Source: Spirillospora albida
Lineage (GTDB): Bacteria; Actinomycetota; Actinomycetes; Streptosporangiales; Streptosporangiaceae
Direction of reading: 5' to 3'
DNA: 64,000 bases
NCBI RefSeq assembly: GCF_000718255.1
Contig: NZ_JOFJ01000002.1
Coordinates: forward strand, 341,955 to 405,954
The position numbers were made by a program, and so were the translations under genes. Below, one piece after another: positions 1 to 9,457 of this stretch (within the stretch, counting starts at the first letter, position 1; each line of letters starts with the position of its first letter). A model generated the notes under the pieces. It was not told where the DNA came from and searched no databases. It saw only the letters and a list, made by a program, of their open reading frames with translations.

Positions 1-1269
1 CTCGCGTCGCAGCTCAGCACCGGCACCGCGACCGCGATCGGGCTGCTGCTCCTGCTCGGCGCGTGCGGCAAGTCGGCGCAGCTGCCGCTGCAGTCCTGGC
101 TGCTGGACGCGATGGAGGGCCCGACCCCCGTGTCGGCGCTGATCCACGCGGCGACGATGGTGACCGCGGGCGTGTACCTGATCGTCCGGTCCGCGCCCAT
201 CTTCGAGATGTCCGACACCGCGCAGCTCGTCGTGACGATCGTCGGCGCGGCCACGCTGCTCGCCGGTGCGATCATCGGTTGCGGCAAGGACGACATCAAG
301 AAGGCGCTCGCCGGTTCGACGATGTCGCAGATCGGCTACATGCACCTCGCGGCGGGGCTCGGCAGGACCGGGTACGTGTTCGCGATCGCGCACCTCATCG
401 CGCACGGCTTCTTCAAGGCCGGCCTGTTCCTCGGCGCCGGCTCGGTCATGCACGGCATGAACGACGACGTGAACATGCGCCGGTTCGGCGGCGTCCGCGG
501 CTTCATGATGATCACCTATGCGACCTTCGGGCTCGGCTACCTCGCGATCATCGGCTTCCCGTTCCTGTCCGGCTGGTTCACCAAGGACGGGATCATCGAG
601 GCCGCGTACGCGAAGGAGGGCACGTCCGGGATCATCCTCGGGTCGTGCGCGCTGATCGGCGCGGGCATCACCGCCTACTACATGTCGCGGGTCATGTTCA
701 TGACGTTCTTCGGCGAGAAGCGGTGGGCGGACGACGTCCACCCGCACGAGTCGCCGAAGGTCATGACGGTCCCGCTGATGGTGCTGGCGATCGGCTCGGT
801 CTTCGCGGGCGGCTTCCTCGTCCTCGGCGGCTTCGCCGAGTTCCTCGAACCCGTCGTCGGCAAGCCCGAGCACGAGCACCACTTCGCGTGGCTCACCGCG
901 CCCGGCGCCGCGACGTTCGTCCTGATGCTAATCGGCGCCGGGATCGCCTGGCGGCAGTACGGCGCCCGGCCGGTGCCGCGCGAGCAGCCCGCCGGATCGT
1001 TCCTCACCGTCGCGGCCCGCAAGGACCTCTACGGCGACGCGCTCAACGAGTCGCTGCTGATGCGGCCCGGCCAGTGGCTGACCCGCCTCGCGGTCTGGTT
1101 CGACGGACGCGGCGTCGACGGCGCCGTGAACGGCGTCGCCGCGGGCATCGGCGGAACGTCCGGCCGGATCCGGCGCATCCAGACCGGATTCGCCAGGTCC
1201 TACGCCCTCTCAATGGTCTTCGGCGCGGCGGTCATCGTCGCGGCGCTCCTGGTGGTGAATGTGGCATGA
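1..1269 (+). CDS. nuoL: NADH-quinone oxidoreductase subunit L, C-terminal part (5' end outside window)
   Basis: This is the proton-pumping antiporter-like membrane subunit of complex I. The reading frame is open from base 1, so the gene starts upstream of the window; about 422 codons remain. The sequence shows the NuoL/Mrp signature around GPTPVSALIHAATMVTAGVY, a conserved lysine-bearing helix (KDDIKKALAGSTMSQ), the SGWFTKDGI motif, and the long C-terminal region ending in a hydrophobic anchor helix. The stop overlaps the nuoM start (ATGA), so the two are translationally coupled. It belongs to a first, probably complete, nuo operon, unlike the second nuo cluster at 33638-44139. Identification is secure; only the 5' end is missing. 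Confidence 0.97.
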   Translation, partial: LASQLSTGTATAIGLLLLLGACGKSAQLPLQSWLLDAMEGPTPVSALIHAATMVTAGVYLIVRSAPIFEMSDTAQLVVTIVGAATLLAGAIIGCGKDDIKKALAGSTMSQIGYMHLAAGLGRTGYVFAIAHLIAHGFFKAGLFLGAGSVMHGMNDDVNMRRFGGVRGFMMITYATFGLGYLAIIGFPFLSGWFTKDGIIEAAYAKEGTSGIILGSCALIGAGITAYYMSRVMFMTFFGEKRWADDVHPHESPKVMTVPLMVLAIGSVFAGGFLVLGGFAEFLEPVVGKPEHEHHFAWLTAPGAATFVLMLIGAGIAWRQYGARPVPREQPAGSFLTVAARKDLYGDALNESLLMRPGQWLTRLAVWFDGRGVDGAVNGVAAGIGGTSGRIRRIQTGFARSYALSMVFGAAVIVAALLVVNVA

Positions 1270-2846
1270 GCGACTTTCCCTGGCTGAGCGTCCTCATCGC
1301 GCTGCCGCTGGTGGGCGCCGCCCTCGTGGCGCTGCTGCCGCGGGAGCGGGAGGCGCTCGTCAAGCAGTTCGCGCTGCTCGTCTCCGTCGTCGTCGGCGTC
1401 CTCACCGTGGTGATGGCGGCGAACTTCGACACGGGCGGCGCGCGGTTCCAGTTCGAAGAGAAGTACTGGTGGATCAAGGAGTTCGGGGTCCACTGGGCGG
1501 TCGGCGTCGACGGCATCGCGCTGACGCTGATCCTGCTGTCGGTGATCCTCGTCCCGCTGGTCATCCTGGCGTCCTGGACGGAGGCCGACCGCTCCGGCGG
1601 TACCGACGTTCCCGCCAAGCGGTCCGCGAAGACGTACTTCGCGCTGCTGCTGGCGCTGGAAGCGGCCATGATCGGCGTCTTCGCGGCGACCGACGTGTTC
1701 CTGTTCTACGTCTTCTTCGAGGCGATGCTCGTCCCGGTGTACTTCATCATCGGGTACTTCGGCGGGCCGCAGCGGTCCTACGCCGCCGTGAAGTTCCTGC
1801 TGTACTCGCTGTTCGGCGGGCTGCTCATGCTGGTCGCCGTCCTCTGGCTGTACCCGCTGTCGGCCAAGTCGCCCGCAGAGGGCGGCGTCGGGCACGGCAC
1901 GTTCCTGTTCAGCGAGCTGACGCAGCTCACCATCGACCCGACCACCGCCAAATGGCTGTTCCTCGGCTTCTTCATCGCGTTCGCGATCAAGGCGCCGATG
2001 GTGCCCGTGCACACCTGGCTGCCGGACGCCGCGCAGCAGTCCCCGACGGGCGCGCTCGTCCTCATCGTCGGTGTGCTCGACAAGGTCGGCACCTACGGAA
2101 TGCTGCGGTTCTGCCTGGAGCTGTTCCCCGGCGCCGCCAAGTGGGCGACCCCGGTCGTCCTCGCGTTCGCCGTGCTCAGCATCATCTACGGCGCGGTCCT
2201 CGCGATCGGCCAGGTCGACATGAAGCGCCTCATCGCCTACACGTCGGTGTCGCACTTCGGCTTCATCGTCCTCGGCATCTTCGCGATGACGTCGCAGGCC
2301 CAGTCCGGCGCCGCGCTCTACATGATCAACCACGGCTTCTCCACCGGCGCGCTGTTCCTCATCGTCGGGTTCCTCATCGTCCGGCGGCGGTCGGCGCGGA
2401 TCCACGACTACGGCGGCGTGCAGAAGGCCGCGCCCGTCCTCGCCGGGATGTTCCTCATCGCCGGCCTGTCCGGGCTGTCGCTGCCCGGCCTGTCGACGTT
2501 CGTGTCCGAGTTCCTCGTCATCGTCGGGACGTTCAGCGCCCACCGGTGGGCCGCGATCCTCGCGGTCAGCGGCATCGTCCTCGCCGCCATCTACATCCTG
2601 TGGATGTACCAGCGGACGATGGGCGGCCCCAAGGTTCCCGCCGTGGAGGGCATGCAGGACCTCACCGCCCGGGAGAAATGGGCCGTCGCCCCGATCATCG
2701 CGATCATCGTGGCGATGGGCTTCTTCCCCCAGCCGGTGCTCGAGGTGATCAACCCGTCGGTCAAGGAGACCCTCGTCCGGGTCGACCAGCGTGACCCGGC
2801 GCCGAAGGTCACCGGCAATGTCGCCGAGAACGGAGCCCGTCCATGA
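1266..2846 (+). CDS. nuoM: NADH-quinone oxidoreductase subunit M
   Basis: This is the second antiporter-like membrane subunit of complex I, 526 residues and normal length. The ATG overlaps the nuoL stop (ATGA), which fixes the start; the frame is open further upstream but those codons lie inside nuoL. Visible hallmarks are the helix with GVDGIALTLILLS, the glutamate-containing FYVFFEAMLVPVYF segment, the KAPMVPVHTWLPDAAQ loop, and the VDMKRLIAYTSVSHFGF helix bearing the conserved lysine. About fourteen hydrophobic segments are present. It is followed by nuoN with another 4-nt overlap, so it is part of one transcript. Confidence 0.97.
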   Translation: MSDFPWLSVLIALPLVGAALVALLPREREALVKQFALLVSVVVGVLTVVMAANFDTGGARFQFEEKYWWIKEFGVHWAVGVDGIALTLILLSVILVPLVILASWTEADRSGGTDVPAKRSAKTYFALLLALEAAMIGVFAATDVFLFYVFFEAMLVPVYFIIGYFGGPQRSYAAVKFLLYSLFGGLLMLVAVLWLYPLSAKSPAEGGVGHGTFLFSELTQLTIDPTTAKWLFLGFFIAFAIKAPMVPVHTWLPDAAQQSPTGALVLIVGVLDKVGTYGMLRFCLELFPGAAKWATPVVLAFAVLSIIYGAVLAIGQVDMKRLIAYTSVSHFGFIVLGIFAMTSQAQSGAALYMINHGFSTGALFLIVGFLIVRRRSARIHDYGGVQKAAPVLAGMFLIAGLSGLSLPGLSTFVSEFLVIVGTFSAHRWAAILAVSGIVLAAIYILWMYQRTMGGPKVPAVEGMQDLTAREKWAVAPIIAIIVAMGFFPQPVLEVINPSVKETLVRVDQRDPAPKVTGNVAENGARP

Positions 2847-4411
2847 CCAGTCACGTGAGCGCCGCCCTCGCGCCGGGCGGTGACATCCCGGCGCCGCACA
2901 TCGAGTACGGGCAGATCATGCCGATCCTGCTCGTCCTCGGCGTCGCCGTCGCCGGGGTGCTCGTCGAGGCGTTCGTCGGCCGGACCTGGCGGTACACCGT
3001 CCAGGTGCCGCTGGCGTTCCTCGGCCTCGCGGGCGGCTTCGCCTGGACGATCGTCCTCGGCCTGCGGGACGAGACGCACGCCGTCGCCGCCGAGGGCGCC
3101 CTCGGCGTCGACGGACCCACCCTGTTCCTGCAGGGCACCATCCTCATCCTCGCGCTCGTCAGCCTGCTGCTGATCGCGGATCGCGGGACCGGGTCCTTCG
3201 CCGCGCAGGCCGCCGCGCTGCCCGGCAGCGAGGCGGAGCAGCGGACCACCGCCGCCGGGATCATCCAGACCGAGGTCTTCCCGCTGCTGATGTTCGCCGT
3301 CGGCGGCATGCTGATCTTCCCCGCGTCCAACGACCTGCTCACGATGTTCGTCGGGCTCGAGGTCATGTCGCTGCCGCTGTACCTGCTGTGCGGGCTCGCG
3401 CGCCGGCGGCGCCTCCTGTCCCAGGAGGCCGCCGTCAAGTACTTCCTGCTCGGCTCGTTCTCGTCCGCGTTCTTCCTCTACGGGATCGCGCTGCTGTACG
3501 GGTACGCCGGTTCGGTGAAGCTCGGCGACATCGCCGCAGAGGCCGGCCGGGACGCGGGCAGCGAGACGCTGCTGCTCGGCGGGATCGCGCTGCTGGCCCT
3601 CGGGCTGCTGTTCAAGCTCGGCGCCGTCCCGTTCCACATGTGGAAGCCGGACGTGTACCAGGGCGCCCCCACCCCGATCACGGCGCTGATGGCGTCCTGC
3701 ACCCTCGTGTCCGCGTTCGGCGCGATGCTGCGGGTCTTCTTCGTCGCGTTCGAGAACCTGACGTGGGAGTGGCGGCCCGCGATGTGGGGTGTGTCGATCA
3801 TCACAATGATCGCCGGCGCGGTCATCGCGATCACGCAGACCGACATCAAGCGGATGCTGGCCTACTCGTCGATCGCGCACGCGGGCTTCCTGCTCACCGG
3901 TGTGATCGCCACCTCCCGCGAGGGCCTGTCCAGCACCCTGTTCTACCTCGCCGCGTACGGCTTCACCACGGTCGGCGCGTTCGCCGTCGTCACCACGGTC
4001 CGGGACGCGGGCGGCGAGGCCGGGCACCTGTCCCGCTGGGCGGGGCTCGGCAAGCGGTCCCCGCTCATCGCCGGCGTGTTCGCCTTCTTCCTGCTGGCCT
4101 TCGCCGGGATCCCGCTGACCAGCGGCTTCACCGGCAAGTTCGCGGTGTTCAAGGCGGCCGTCGAGGCGGACGCCACGCCGCTCGTCGTCGTCGGCGTCAT
4201 CTCCTCGGCCATCGCGGCGTTCTTCTACGTCCGCGTGATCGTCGTGATGTTCTTCAGCGAGCCGGAGGCCGACGGGCCCACCGTCGTCGTCAGCCCGGCG
4301 ACCGCGGCTGCCGTCGTGCTCGGCCTGGCGGCTACTGTTGTCCTCGGTGTGCTCCCCCAGCCGGTGCTGGACCTCGCGGGGCATGCCGCAACGCAGATGT
4401 TCGTCCGGTAG
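2843..4411 (+). CDS. nuoN: NADH-quinone oxidoreductase subunit N
   Basis: This is the third antiporter-like membrane subunit of complex I, 522 residues. The start ATG overlaps the nuoM stop. Typical family features are LLTMFVGLEVMSLPLYLL, a KLGAVPFHMWKPDVYQGAPTPITA loop, TDIKRMLAYSSIAHAGFLL with the conserved lysine, and a GIPLTSGFTGKFAVFKAAV segment. A hydrophilic stretch around residues 118-145 is longer than in the second NuoN copy of this window. It ends the first nuo operon; the stop codon is ten bases before the GTG of the polyprenyl synthase, which probably shares the transcript. Confidence 0.97.
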   Translation: MTSHVSAALAPGGDIPAPHIEYGQIMPILLVLGVAVAGVLVEAFVGRTWRYTVQVPLAFLGLAGGFAWTIVLGLRDETHAVAAEGALGVDGPTLFLQGTILILALVSLLLIADRGTGSFAAQAAALPGSEAEQRTTAAGIIQTEVFPLLMFAVGGMLIFPASNDLLTMFVGLEVMSLPLYLLCGLARRRRLLSQEAAVKYFLLGSFSSAFFLYGIALLYGYAGSVKLGDIAAEAGRDAGSETLLLGGIALLALGLLFKLGAVPFHMWKPDVYQGAPTPITALMASCTLVSAFGAMLRVFFVAFENLTWEWRPAMWGVSIITMIAGAVIAITQTDIKRMLAYSSIAHAGFLLTGVIATSREGLSSTLFYLAAYGFTTVGAFAVVTTVRDAGGEAGHLSRWAGLGKRSPLIAGVFAFFLLAFAGIPLTSGFTGKFAVFKAAVEADATPLVVVGVISSAIAAFFYVRVIVVMFFSEPEADGPTVVVSPATAAAVVLGLAATVVLGVLPQPVLDLAGHAATQMFVR

Positions 4412-4421
4412 GGGGTCTTGG

Positions 4422-5444
4422 GTGAGTAGCGCTTTCGCTGAGGAGTCGGGTGGGACGGGCCCGTTCGGCCTCCCCATCGACGCGGCCCTCGCGGCCGACG
4501 TGAAAGAGCGCCTCGCGTCCGTCGAGGCGCGGCTCCTCGAGTCCGTCCGCGGCGACGATCCGCTGCTCGCCCAGGCCTCCAAGCACCTCGTCGAAGCGGG
4601 CGGCAAGCGGTTCCGGCCCACGCTGGTGCTGCTCGCCGCCCAGTTCGGCGACCCGGCCGCGCCCGGTGTGGTGCCCGCCGGCGTCGTCGTGGAGCTGACC
4701 CACCTCGGCAGCCTCTACCACGACGACGTCATGGACGAGGCGACCGTCCGCCGCGGCCAGGAGTCCGCGAACGCGCGCTGGACGAACACCGTCGCGATCC
4801 TCACCGGCGACTACCTGTTCGCCCGCGCGTCCGACATCCTCGCCGACCTCGGCCCGGAGTCGGTCCGCGTCCAGGCCCGCGCGTTCGCGCGGCTCGTCCG
4901 CGGCCAGATCCAGGAGACCGTCGGCCCCGCCGACGCCGACCCGCTCAAGCACTACCTGCAGGTCGTCGCGGACAAGACCGGGTCGCTCATCGCCGTCTCC
5001 GGCCAGCTCGGCGCGATGCTCGCGGGCGCCCCGCCGCACGTCACCGACACCATCACGTCCGCGTGCGAGAAGATCGGTGTCGCCTTCCAGCTCTCGGACG
5101 ACATCCTCGACATCGACTCGAACGCGGAGCAGTCCGGCAAGACGCCGGGCACCGACCTGCGCGAGGGCATCCGGACCCTCCCGATGCACCACGTCCTCGC
5201 GGGCGTGGGCTCCGGCCCGGACGACGCCCGCCTGCGCGAACTCCTCGTCCAGGACCTCACGGACGACGCCCTGCACGCCGAGGCCCTGGCCCTCCTGCGC
5301 GGCCACCCGGCCATGGAGCGCGCCCGCGCCGACCTCCGCCGCTGGGCCGAGGACGCGCGCGGCGAACTCCTCACCCTCCCCGACATCCCCGCGCGGGCCG
5401 CCTTCACCGGCCTCTGCGACTACGTGGTGTCGCGCACGGGCTAG
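4422..5444 (+). CDS. Polyprenyl diphosphate synthase (long-chain, menaquinone side chain)
   Basis: This trans-isoprenyl diphosphate synthase condenses isopentenyl diphosphate onto an allylic primer. Both aspartate-rich motifs are visible: DDVMD at about residues 101-105 and DDILD in the second half, each on an alpha helix. The GGKRFRP motif lies near residue 60. I chose the GTG at 4422 because it sits just after nuoN with a GGGGG ribosome-binding stretch; an upstream ATG at 4338 would overlap nuoN by 74 bases. The position behind nuoN suggests it makes the C40-C45 tail of the menaquinone that complex I reduces (inference from context). Product chain length cannot be read from the sequence. 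It could also supply GGPP to the nearby terpene cluster, but that is less likely. Confidence 0.9.
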   Translation: MSSAFAEESGGTGPFGLPIDAALAADVKERLASVEARLLESVRGDDPLLAQASKHLVEAGGKRFRPTLVLLAAQFGDPAAPGVVPAGVVVELTHLGSLYHDDVMDEATVRRGQESANARWTNTVAILTGDYLFARASDILADLGPESVRVQARAFARLVRGQIQETVGPADADPLKHYLQVVADKTGSLIAVSGQLGAMLAGAPPHVTDTITSACEKIGVAFQLSDDILDIDSNAEQSGKTPGTDLREGIRTLPMHHVLAGVGSGPDDARLRELLVQDLTDDALHAEALALLRGHPAMERARADLRRWAEDARGELLTLPDIPARAAFTGLCDYVVSRTG

Positions 5445-5461
5445 CTCCGCACGCGATCGCG

Positions 5462-5503
5462 GCACCGGGGCCCGCGACGGTGGACGCCGCGGACCCCCGG
5501 TGC
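5462..5503. terminator. Bidirectional hairpin terminator
   Basis: Arms of nine bases (GCACCGGGG and its complement) with a further CCGCG/CGCGG inner stem lie in the gap between two convergent genes, the polyprenyl synthase and cvnD. There is no clear U tract, which is common in actinomycetes. The placement makes a two-way terminator the simplest reading. Confidence 0.6.
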
Positions 5504-5504
5504 G

Positions 5505-6107
5505 TCACGCGTTCTGCGGCTCGGGGTCCACCAGTCCGCGCGACTTCATCGCGTGGATCACGAGGTCGATGAGGACCTCCTTGCAGGACTCCAGGTTGCG
5601 GGCGTCGCAGAGCATGACGGGGACCTTGGGACCCAGGTTGAGGGCCATCTGGATCTCCGCCAGGTCGTACTTCTGGGAGCCCTCGAAGCAGTTCACCGCC
5701 ACGACGAACGGGGTGTTGCGCCGCTCGAAGTAGTCGACGGACGGGAAGCAGTCCGACAGGCGGCGGGTGTCGGCCAGGACGACGGCGCCGAGGGCGCCGA
5801 GCGAGACCTCGTCCCACATGAACCAGAAGCGTTCCTGGCCAGGGGTGCCGAACAGGTACAGGACGTACTCGTTCCGCATGGTGATGCGGCCGAAGTCCAT
5901 GGCGACGGTCGTGGTCGTCTTGGCCTCCACGCCGGAGATGTCGTCGACGCCGACGCTCTCGTCGGTGAGGAGCTCCTCGGTGCGGAGCGGCGCCGTCTCG
6001 GAGACCGTCCCGACCATGGTCGTCTTGCCCACCCCGAACCCGCCCGCGATCACGATCTTGACCGCGGTGGGGAGCCGGCGGGCCCGGTCAGAGCGCCCGG
6101 AGACCAT
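5505..6107 (-). CDS. cvnD: Conservon GTPase CvnD
   Basis: This 200-residue Ras/MglA-like small GTPase is the last gene of a conservon (cvnA-B-C-D). The P-loop GGFGVGKTT is near residue 22, the switch region carries GTPGQERF, and the guanine-specificity loop is the family's NCFEG variant. It starts within the end of cvnC (20-nt overlap), which indicates translational coupling. In Streptomyces, conservons form membrane-associated signalling complexes resembling eukaryotic G-protein coupled systems; that is family knowledge. The partner genes are all intact here, so the module is probably functional. The stimulus is unknown. Confidence 0.93.
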   Translation of the reverse strand: MVSGRSDRARRLPTAVKIVIAGGFGVGKTTMVGTVSETAPLRTEELLTDESVGVDDISGVEAKTTTTVAMDFGRITMRNEYVLYLFGTPGQERFWFMWDEVSLGALGAVVLADTRRLSDCFPSVDYFERRNTPFVVAVNCFEGSQKYDLAEIQMALNLGPKVPVMLCDARNLESCKEVLIDLVIHAMKSRGLVDPEPQNA

Positions 6108-6507
6108 CGATCACCGCCTTGTAGAGCCTGATGTCGTGCATGTCCGCCTCGGGTTCGGGCTCCTGCATCGAGACGAACCCCTTGTCGAGAAGGTCGCCGA
6201 GCAGGACCCGGACGGTCGCGACCGGCAGGTTGAGGTGGCCGGTGAGCTCCGCCACCGACAACACCGCCTGGCACAGCCGCATGATCTCGAGGTGCTCGGG
6301 GCCCAGCCCGATCGCGCCCTCCGGTTCCGGGCCGACCGCGACGACCAGGGTGATCAGGTCGAACTTGCCGCGGGTCGGCTCGATCCGGCCGCTCGTCATC
6401 ACGTACGGCCGGACCATGGGGCCGGCGTGGTCGTCCAGCAGCCGGTCCATGGGCGTGAGCTCGTCCGATCTCTGTTCCAGCGGGGTGCGGTCCTCGGGGG
6501 GCATCAT
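6088..6507 (-). CDS. cvnC: Conservon protein CvnC (DUF742)
   Basis: This 139-residue DUF742 protein is the third conservon component. The family pattern is plain: MVRPYVMTSGRI near residue 35, then a winged-helix-like stretch LCQAVLSVAELTGHLNLPVATVRVLLGDLLDKGFV and a C-terminal DIRLYKAVIDGLRAL. The ATG at 6507 overlaps the cvnB stop (ATGA); a second ATG directly follows it and cannot be excluded as the start. It overlaps cvnD downstream. DUF742 proteins are thought to bridge the roadblock protein and the GTPase; direct function is unproven. Confidence 0.92.
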   Translation of the reverse strand: MMPPEDRTPLEQRSDELTPMDRLLDDHAGPMVRPYVMTSGRIEPTRGKFDLITLVVAVGPEPEGAIGLGPEHLEIMRLCQAVLSVAELTGHLNLPVATVRVLLGDLLDKGFVSMQEPEPEADMHDIRLYKAVIDGLRAL

Positions 6508-6920
6508 GCCGAGCGCCCCTCCGCCTCGGCGCGGGCGGGCGAGGTGAGGTGGTGGCCCATGGCGGTGACCAGCATCGCCATCTCGTAGGCGATCAGGCCG
6601 ACATCGGCGTCCTCCTCCGCGAGGACCGCCAGGCACGCACCCTTGCCGGCCACCGTGACCAGCAGGAACGCCGACTGCATCTCGATGATCGTCTGGCGGA
6701 CGGGGCCGCCGCCGAAGCGGACGCCGGCGCCCTTGGCCAGGCTCTGGATCCCGGCGGAGACGGCGGCGAGGTGCTCGCCGTCGTCCTGGGTCACGCCCTC
6801 GGAGGAGGCCATGAGCAGGCCGTCCGCGGAGAGCACGACCGCGCTGCGGGCGTGGGGGAGCCGGTGGACCAGGTCGTCCAGCAGCCATCCCAGGTCAGAT
6901 GACGAACCGGCCTTCTGCAT
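6504..6920 (-). CDS. cvnB: Conservon roadblock/LC7 protein CvnB
   Basis: This 138-residue roadblock/LC7 domain protein is probably a GTPase-regulating partner of CvnD. The sequence begins with the typical LGWLLDDLVHRLPHARSAVVLSADGLLMASS and continues with the GVRFGGGPVRQTIIEM strand-helix region. Start and stop overlap the neighbours by four bases on both sides (ATGA), which fixes the start. Family knowledge: LC7 proteins act as GAP-like or scaffold factors for MglA-type GTPases. Confidence 0.93.
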   Translation of the reverse strand: MQKAGSSSDLGWLLDDLVHRLPHARSAVVLSADGLLMASSEGVTQDDGEHLAAVSAGIQSLAKGAGVRFGGGPVRQTIIEMQSAFLLVTVAGKGACLAVLAEEDADVGLIAYEMAMLVTAMGHHLTSPARAEAEGRSA

Positions 6921-9457
6921 CACGCGTCGTCCTCGCCTTCTACCGCCGGCGCGCCTTGCGCCTCGGCCGCCTCGGTGCGGCCCCGGCGGGTGCCGCGCTG
7001 GTACGCCCCCATGATCCGCTGGATCTCCTCGGGCGACCGCCCCGGGTCGTCCGGCTCGTCGGCCGCCTCCACGACGACGGGCTCGTCGGTGCGGAGCGGT
7101 TCGGCGAGGTTCGCCTGCGGAACCCGGACCGGCAGGCCGGACGGGGTCGTGGATGTGTCGGGCACGGGTGGCTGGTCCTCCGGCTGGATCGGTTCGGAAC
7201 GCCCCCCGTCCGCGGGTTCGGGGGCCGGCTGAGCGCCGGGACGGTCGCCGATGGCGTGGGAGCGGCGTTCCGTCGCGGGGACGCCGCCGTCCTGCCGCGG
7301 GGGCGGGACGGCGCGGTGGTCGGCCTGGAGCACGGTGGGCTCCACCGTGGCCGGCGCGGGGGCGGCGGGCTCGGGCGCCTCGAGCGCGGGAGGCGGCACC
7401 GCGACCAGCGCGGGCTGCGCCGGGACGGACTGGGCCGGGACGGACTGCGCGTGCGGCCCGCTGCCGTGGCCCGCGGTCATGGTGGTCGGCTGCCGGACGG
7501 CCAGGCCGCCCGGCGTGGTGGTGCCCGCGGCCACGGGGACGGGCCCGTCCTGCGGCCGCGCCTCCACGATCAGGTCGCGGGGGACGACGACGACGGCGGT
7601 GGTGCCGCCGTACGCGGACCGCTTCAGCTGCACGTGCAGCCCGTACCGCTCGGCGAGCTTGCTGACCACGAACAGGCCGAGCTGGACGGAGCTCTGCAGG
7701 TTGAAGTCGGGCGGGTCGGCGATCCGCTCGTTGATCTCGGCGAGCTTCTCGTCGGTCATGCCGAGCCCGCGGTCCTCGATGTCGATGGCGAAGCCGCTCG
7801 CGACCATGTGCCCGCCGACCTGCACGACCGTGTCCGGCGGGGAGAACGTCACGGCGTTCTCGATCAGCTCGGCGAGCAGGTGGGTGACGTCGCCGACCGC
7901 GCGGCCGGCGAGCTCGACCGGCCCGAACGGCAGGACGGTGACCCGGGTGTAGTCCTCGACCTCGCCGACCGCGGCGCGGACGACGTCGACCATCGGGACG
8001 GAGTTGCGCCATCCGCGGGCGGGGAGGGCGCCGGACAGGACGATGAGGTTCTCGGCGTTGCGCCGCATGCGGGTCGCGAGGTGGTCGAGCTTGAACAGCT
8101 CTTCGAGGTCCTTGGTCTCGATGTCGCGGCGGCGCTCCATCACGTCCAGCATCGTGAGCTGCCGGTGCACGAGGGTCTGCGTGCGGCGCGCCAGGCTGAG
8201 CAGGACGTCGCGGATGCCGCGGCGCAGCTCGGCCTGCTCGACGGCGGTCCGGATCGCGGTCTCCTGGACGGCGTTGAACGCGCGGCCCACCTGCCCGATC
8301 TCGTCGTTGCCGAACCGGAGCGGCGGCGCCTCGACGGCCACGTCGACCTTCTCGCCGTGGCCGAGCCGCTCGACGACGCCGGGCAGCCGCTGCTCGGCGA
8401 GCTCCCAGGCGGCGCCGCGGAGCCGTTCGAGCTGCCTGACCAGGGCGCGCGCGGTGGTGATCGACACGACGATGGACGCGATGACCGCGAGGAGTCCGAG
8501 GCCGCCGGCGAGCAGCAGCCGGACGATGACGCCGATCGCGATGGGGGTGGCGCGCTCGACCAGCCGGTCGCCGGACGCCTGGATCTGCTCGCGCATCTCG
8601 GCGACGGCGGGCTCGGCGGCGGCGGTCCACTGCTCGGCGGTCACGCCGGGCCGCAGGGCGCGGCCGGGACGGCTCGGGCGCGCCTGCATGACCTGGTCCT
8701 CCAGGGCCCGGATGGTGGCGAGCCGCGGGCTCTTGATAAGCCCGTCGTGGAGGAGCCGGTCGGAGTCTCGATAGTTGAGAAGCGAGCGGGCGAGGTCGCT
8801 GCGCCGGGCACCGACGAGCTGGGTGAAGGCGACCTGTTCCGCCTGGGTGAGGCGTCCGGCGGTGAGGGCGCCGACGAGCATCGCGTCTTCCTGGGAGAGG
8901 AGTTCCCACTCGCGGTTGATCTCCAGGATGGTCCGGGTATCGCGGGCGAAATCCTTGTCGTCCAGCGTGGCGAGCGAATCGTAGACGCGGAAAATGGACT
9001 CGATGACCTCGGAATACCCGGCCGCGATCCTGTTGCGGTCCGTGGCGCCCGCGTCGACCGACCGCCGGTAGGACTCCAGGCCCTTGAGGCGGTCGAGCTC
9101 CTCGTCGATCCGCCGCTCGAGCACGTCGCCGGCGAACCGGCCGACGCTGCCGCCGCGGGCCAGCCGGACGACTTCGGCACGGGCCTTGTTCGTCCGGGCC
9201 CGCTGGGCGTTCAGCGCGCTCCGCGTCGCCGGGCCGGGCCGCGCCATCTGCACCATGCTCAGCCGTCGCTCCTTCTGGAGCTCGGCGAGGAGCGGGTCGG
9301 TCGGCTCGGCGAGCGCCGTGTCGAGGGTGCTGACGGTGAGCAGGTTGACGCCCTCCCGCAGCGTGACCCAGGCCGCGAAAACCCAGAGTGCGGTCAGCGA
9401 GAGCAACAGCGCCGTGATCTTGGTTCGCAGGCGCGAGTTGCGGAAGCGCATTACCAT
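6920..9457 (-). CDS. cvnA: Conservon sensor histidine kinase-like protein CvnA
   Basis: This 845-residue membrane sensor is the first conservon gene. It has an N-terminal transmembrane helix (about residues 12-33), an extracellular nitrate/nitrite-sensor-like helical domain up to about 300, a second membrane helix (about 305-330), a HAMP linker, a dimerisation helix region, and an HATPase domain with LIENAVTFSPPDT, DRGLGMTDEKL and LGLFVVSKLAERYGLHV. The last 250 residues are a proline/alanine-rich, probably disordered tail, as usual in this family. The true phospho-acceptor histidine region is weak, so it may be an ATP-binding receptor rather than an active kinase. The start could be ATG 9457 or ATG 9451. 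It sits 222 bases downstream of the terpene operon on the same strand. Confidence 0.93.
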   Translation of the reverse strand: MVMRFRNSRLRTKITALLLSLTALWVFAAWVTLREGVNLLTVSTLDTALAEPTDPLLAELQKERRLSMVQMARPGPATRSALNAQRARTNKARAEVVRLARGGSVGRFAGDVLERRIDEELDRLKGLESYRRSVDAGATDRNRIAAGYSEVIESIFRVYDSLATLDDKDFARDTRTILEINREWELLSQEDAMLVGALTAGRLTQAEQVAFTQLVGARRSDLARSLLNYRDSDRLLHDGLIKSPRLATIRALEDQVMQARPSRPGRALRPGVTAEQWTAAAEPAVAEMREQIQASGDRLVERATPIAIGVIVRLLLAGGLGLLAVIASIVVSITTARALVRQLERLRGAAWELAEQRLPGVVERLGHGEKVDVAVEAPPLRFGNDEIGQVGRAFNAVQETAIRTAVEQAELRRGIRDVLLSLARRTQTLVHRQLTMLDVMERRRDIETKDLEELFKLDHLATRMRRNAENLIVLSGALPARGWRNSVPMVDVVRAAVGEVEDYTRVTVLPFGPVELAGRAVGDVTHLLAELIENAVTFSPPDTVVQVGGHMVASGFAIDIEDRGLGMTDEKLAEINERIADPPDFNLQSSVQLGLFVVSKLAERYGLHVQLKRSAYGGTTAVVVVPRDLIVEARPQDGPVPVAAGTTTPGGLAVRQPTTMTAGHGSGPHAQSVPAQSVPAQPALVAVPPPALEAPEPAAPAPATVEPTVLQADHRAVPPPRQDGGVPATERRSHAIGDRPGAQPAPEPADGGRSEPIQPEDQPPVPDTSTTPSGLPVRVPQANLAEPLRTDEPVVVEAADEPDDPGRSPEEIQRIMGAYQRGTRRGRTEAAEAQGAPAVEGEDDA

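Noticed and set aside
1200..4621. Long minus-strand open frames (447 and 676 codons) opposite nuoM, nuoN and the polyprenyl synthase
   Set aside because: Their translations are Arg/Asp/Glu/Gly-rich low-complexity text typical of antisense frames in very GC-rich genes, and the plus-strand genes are certain.
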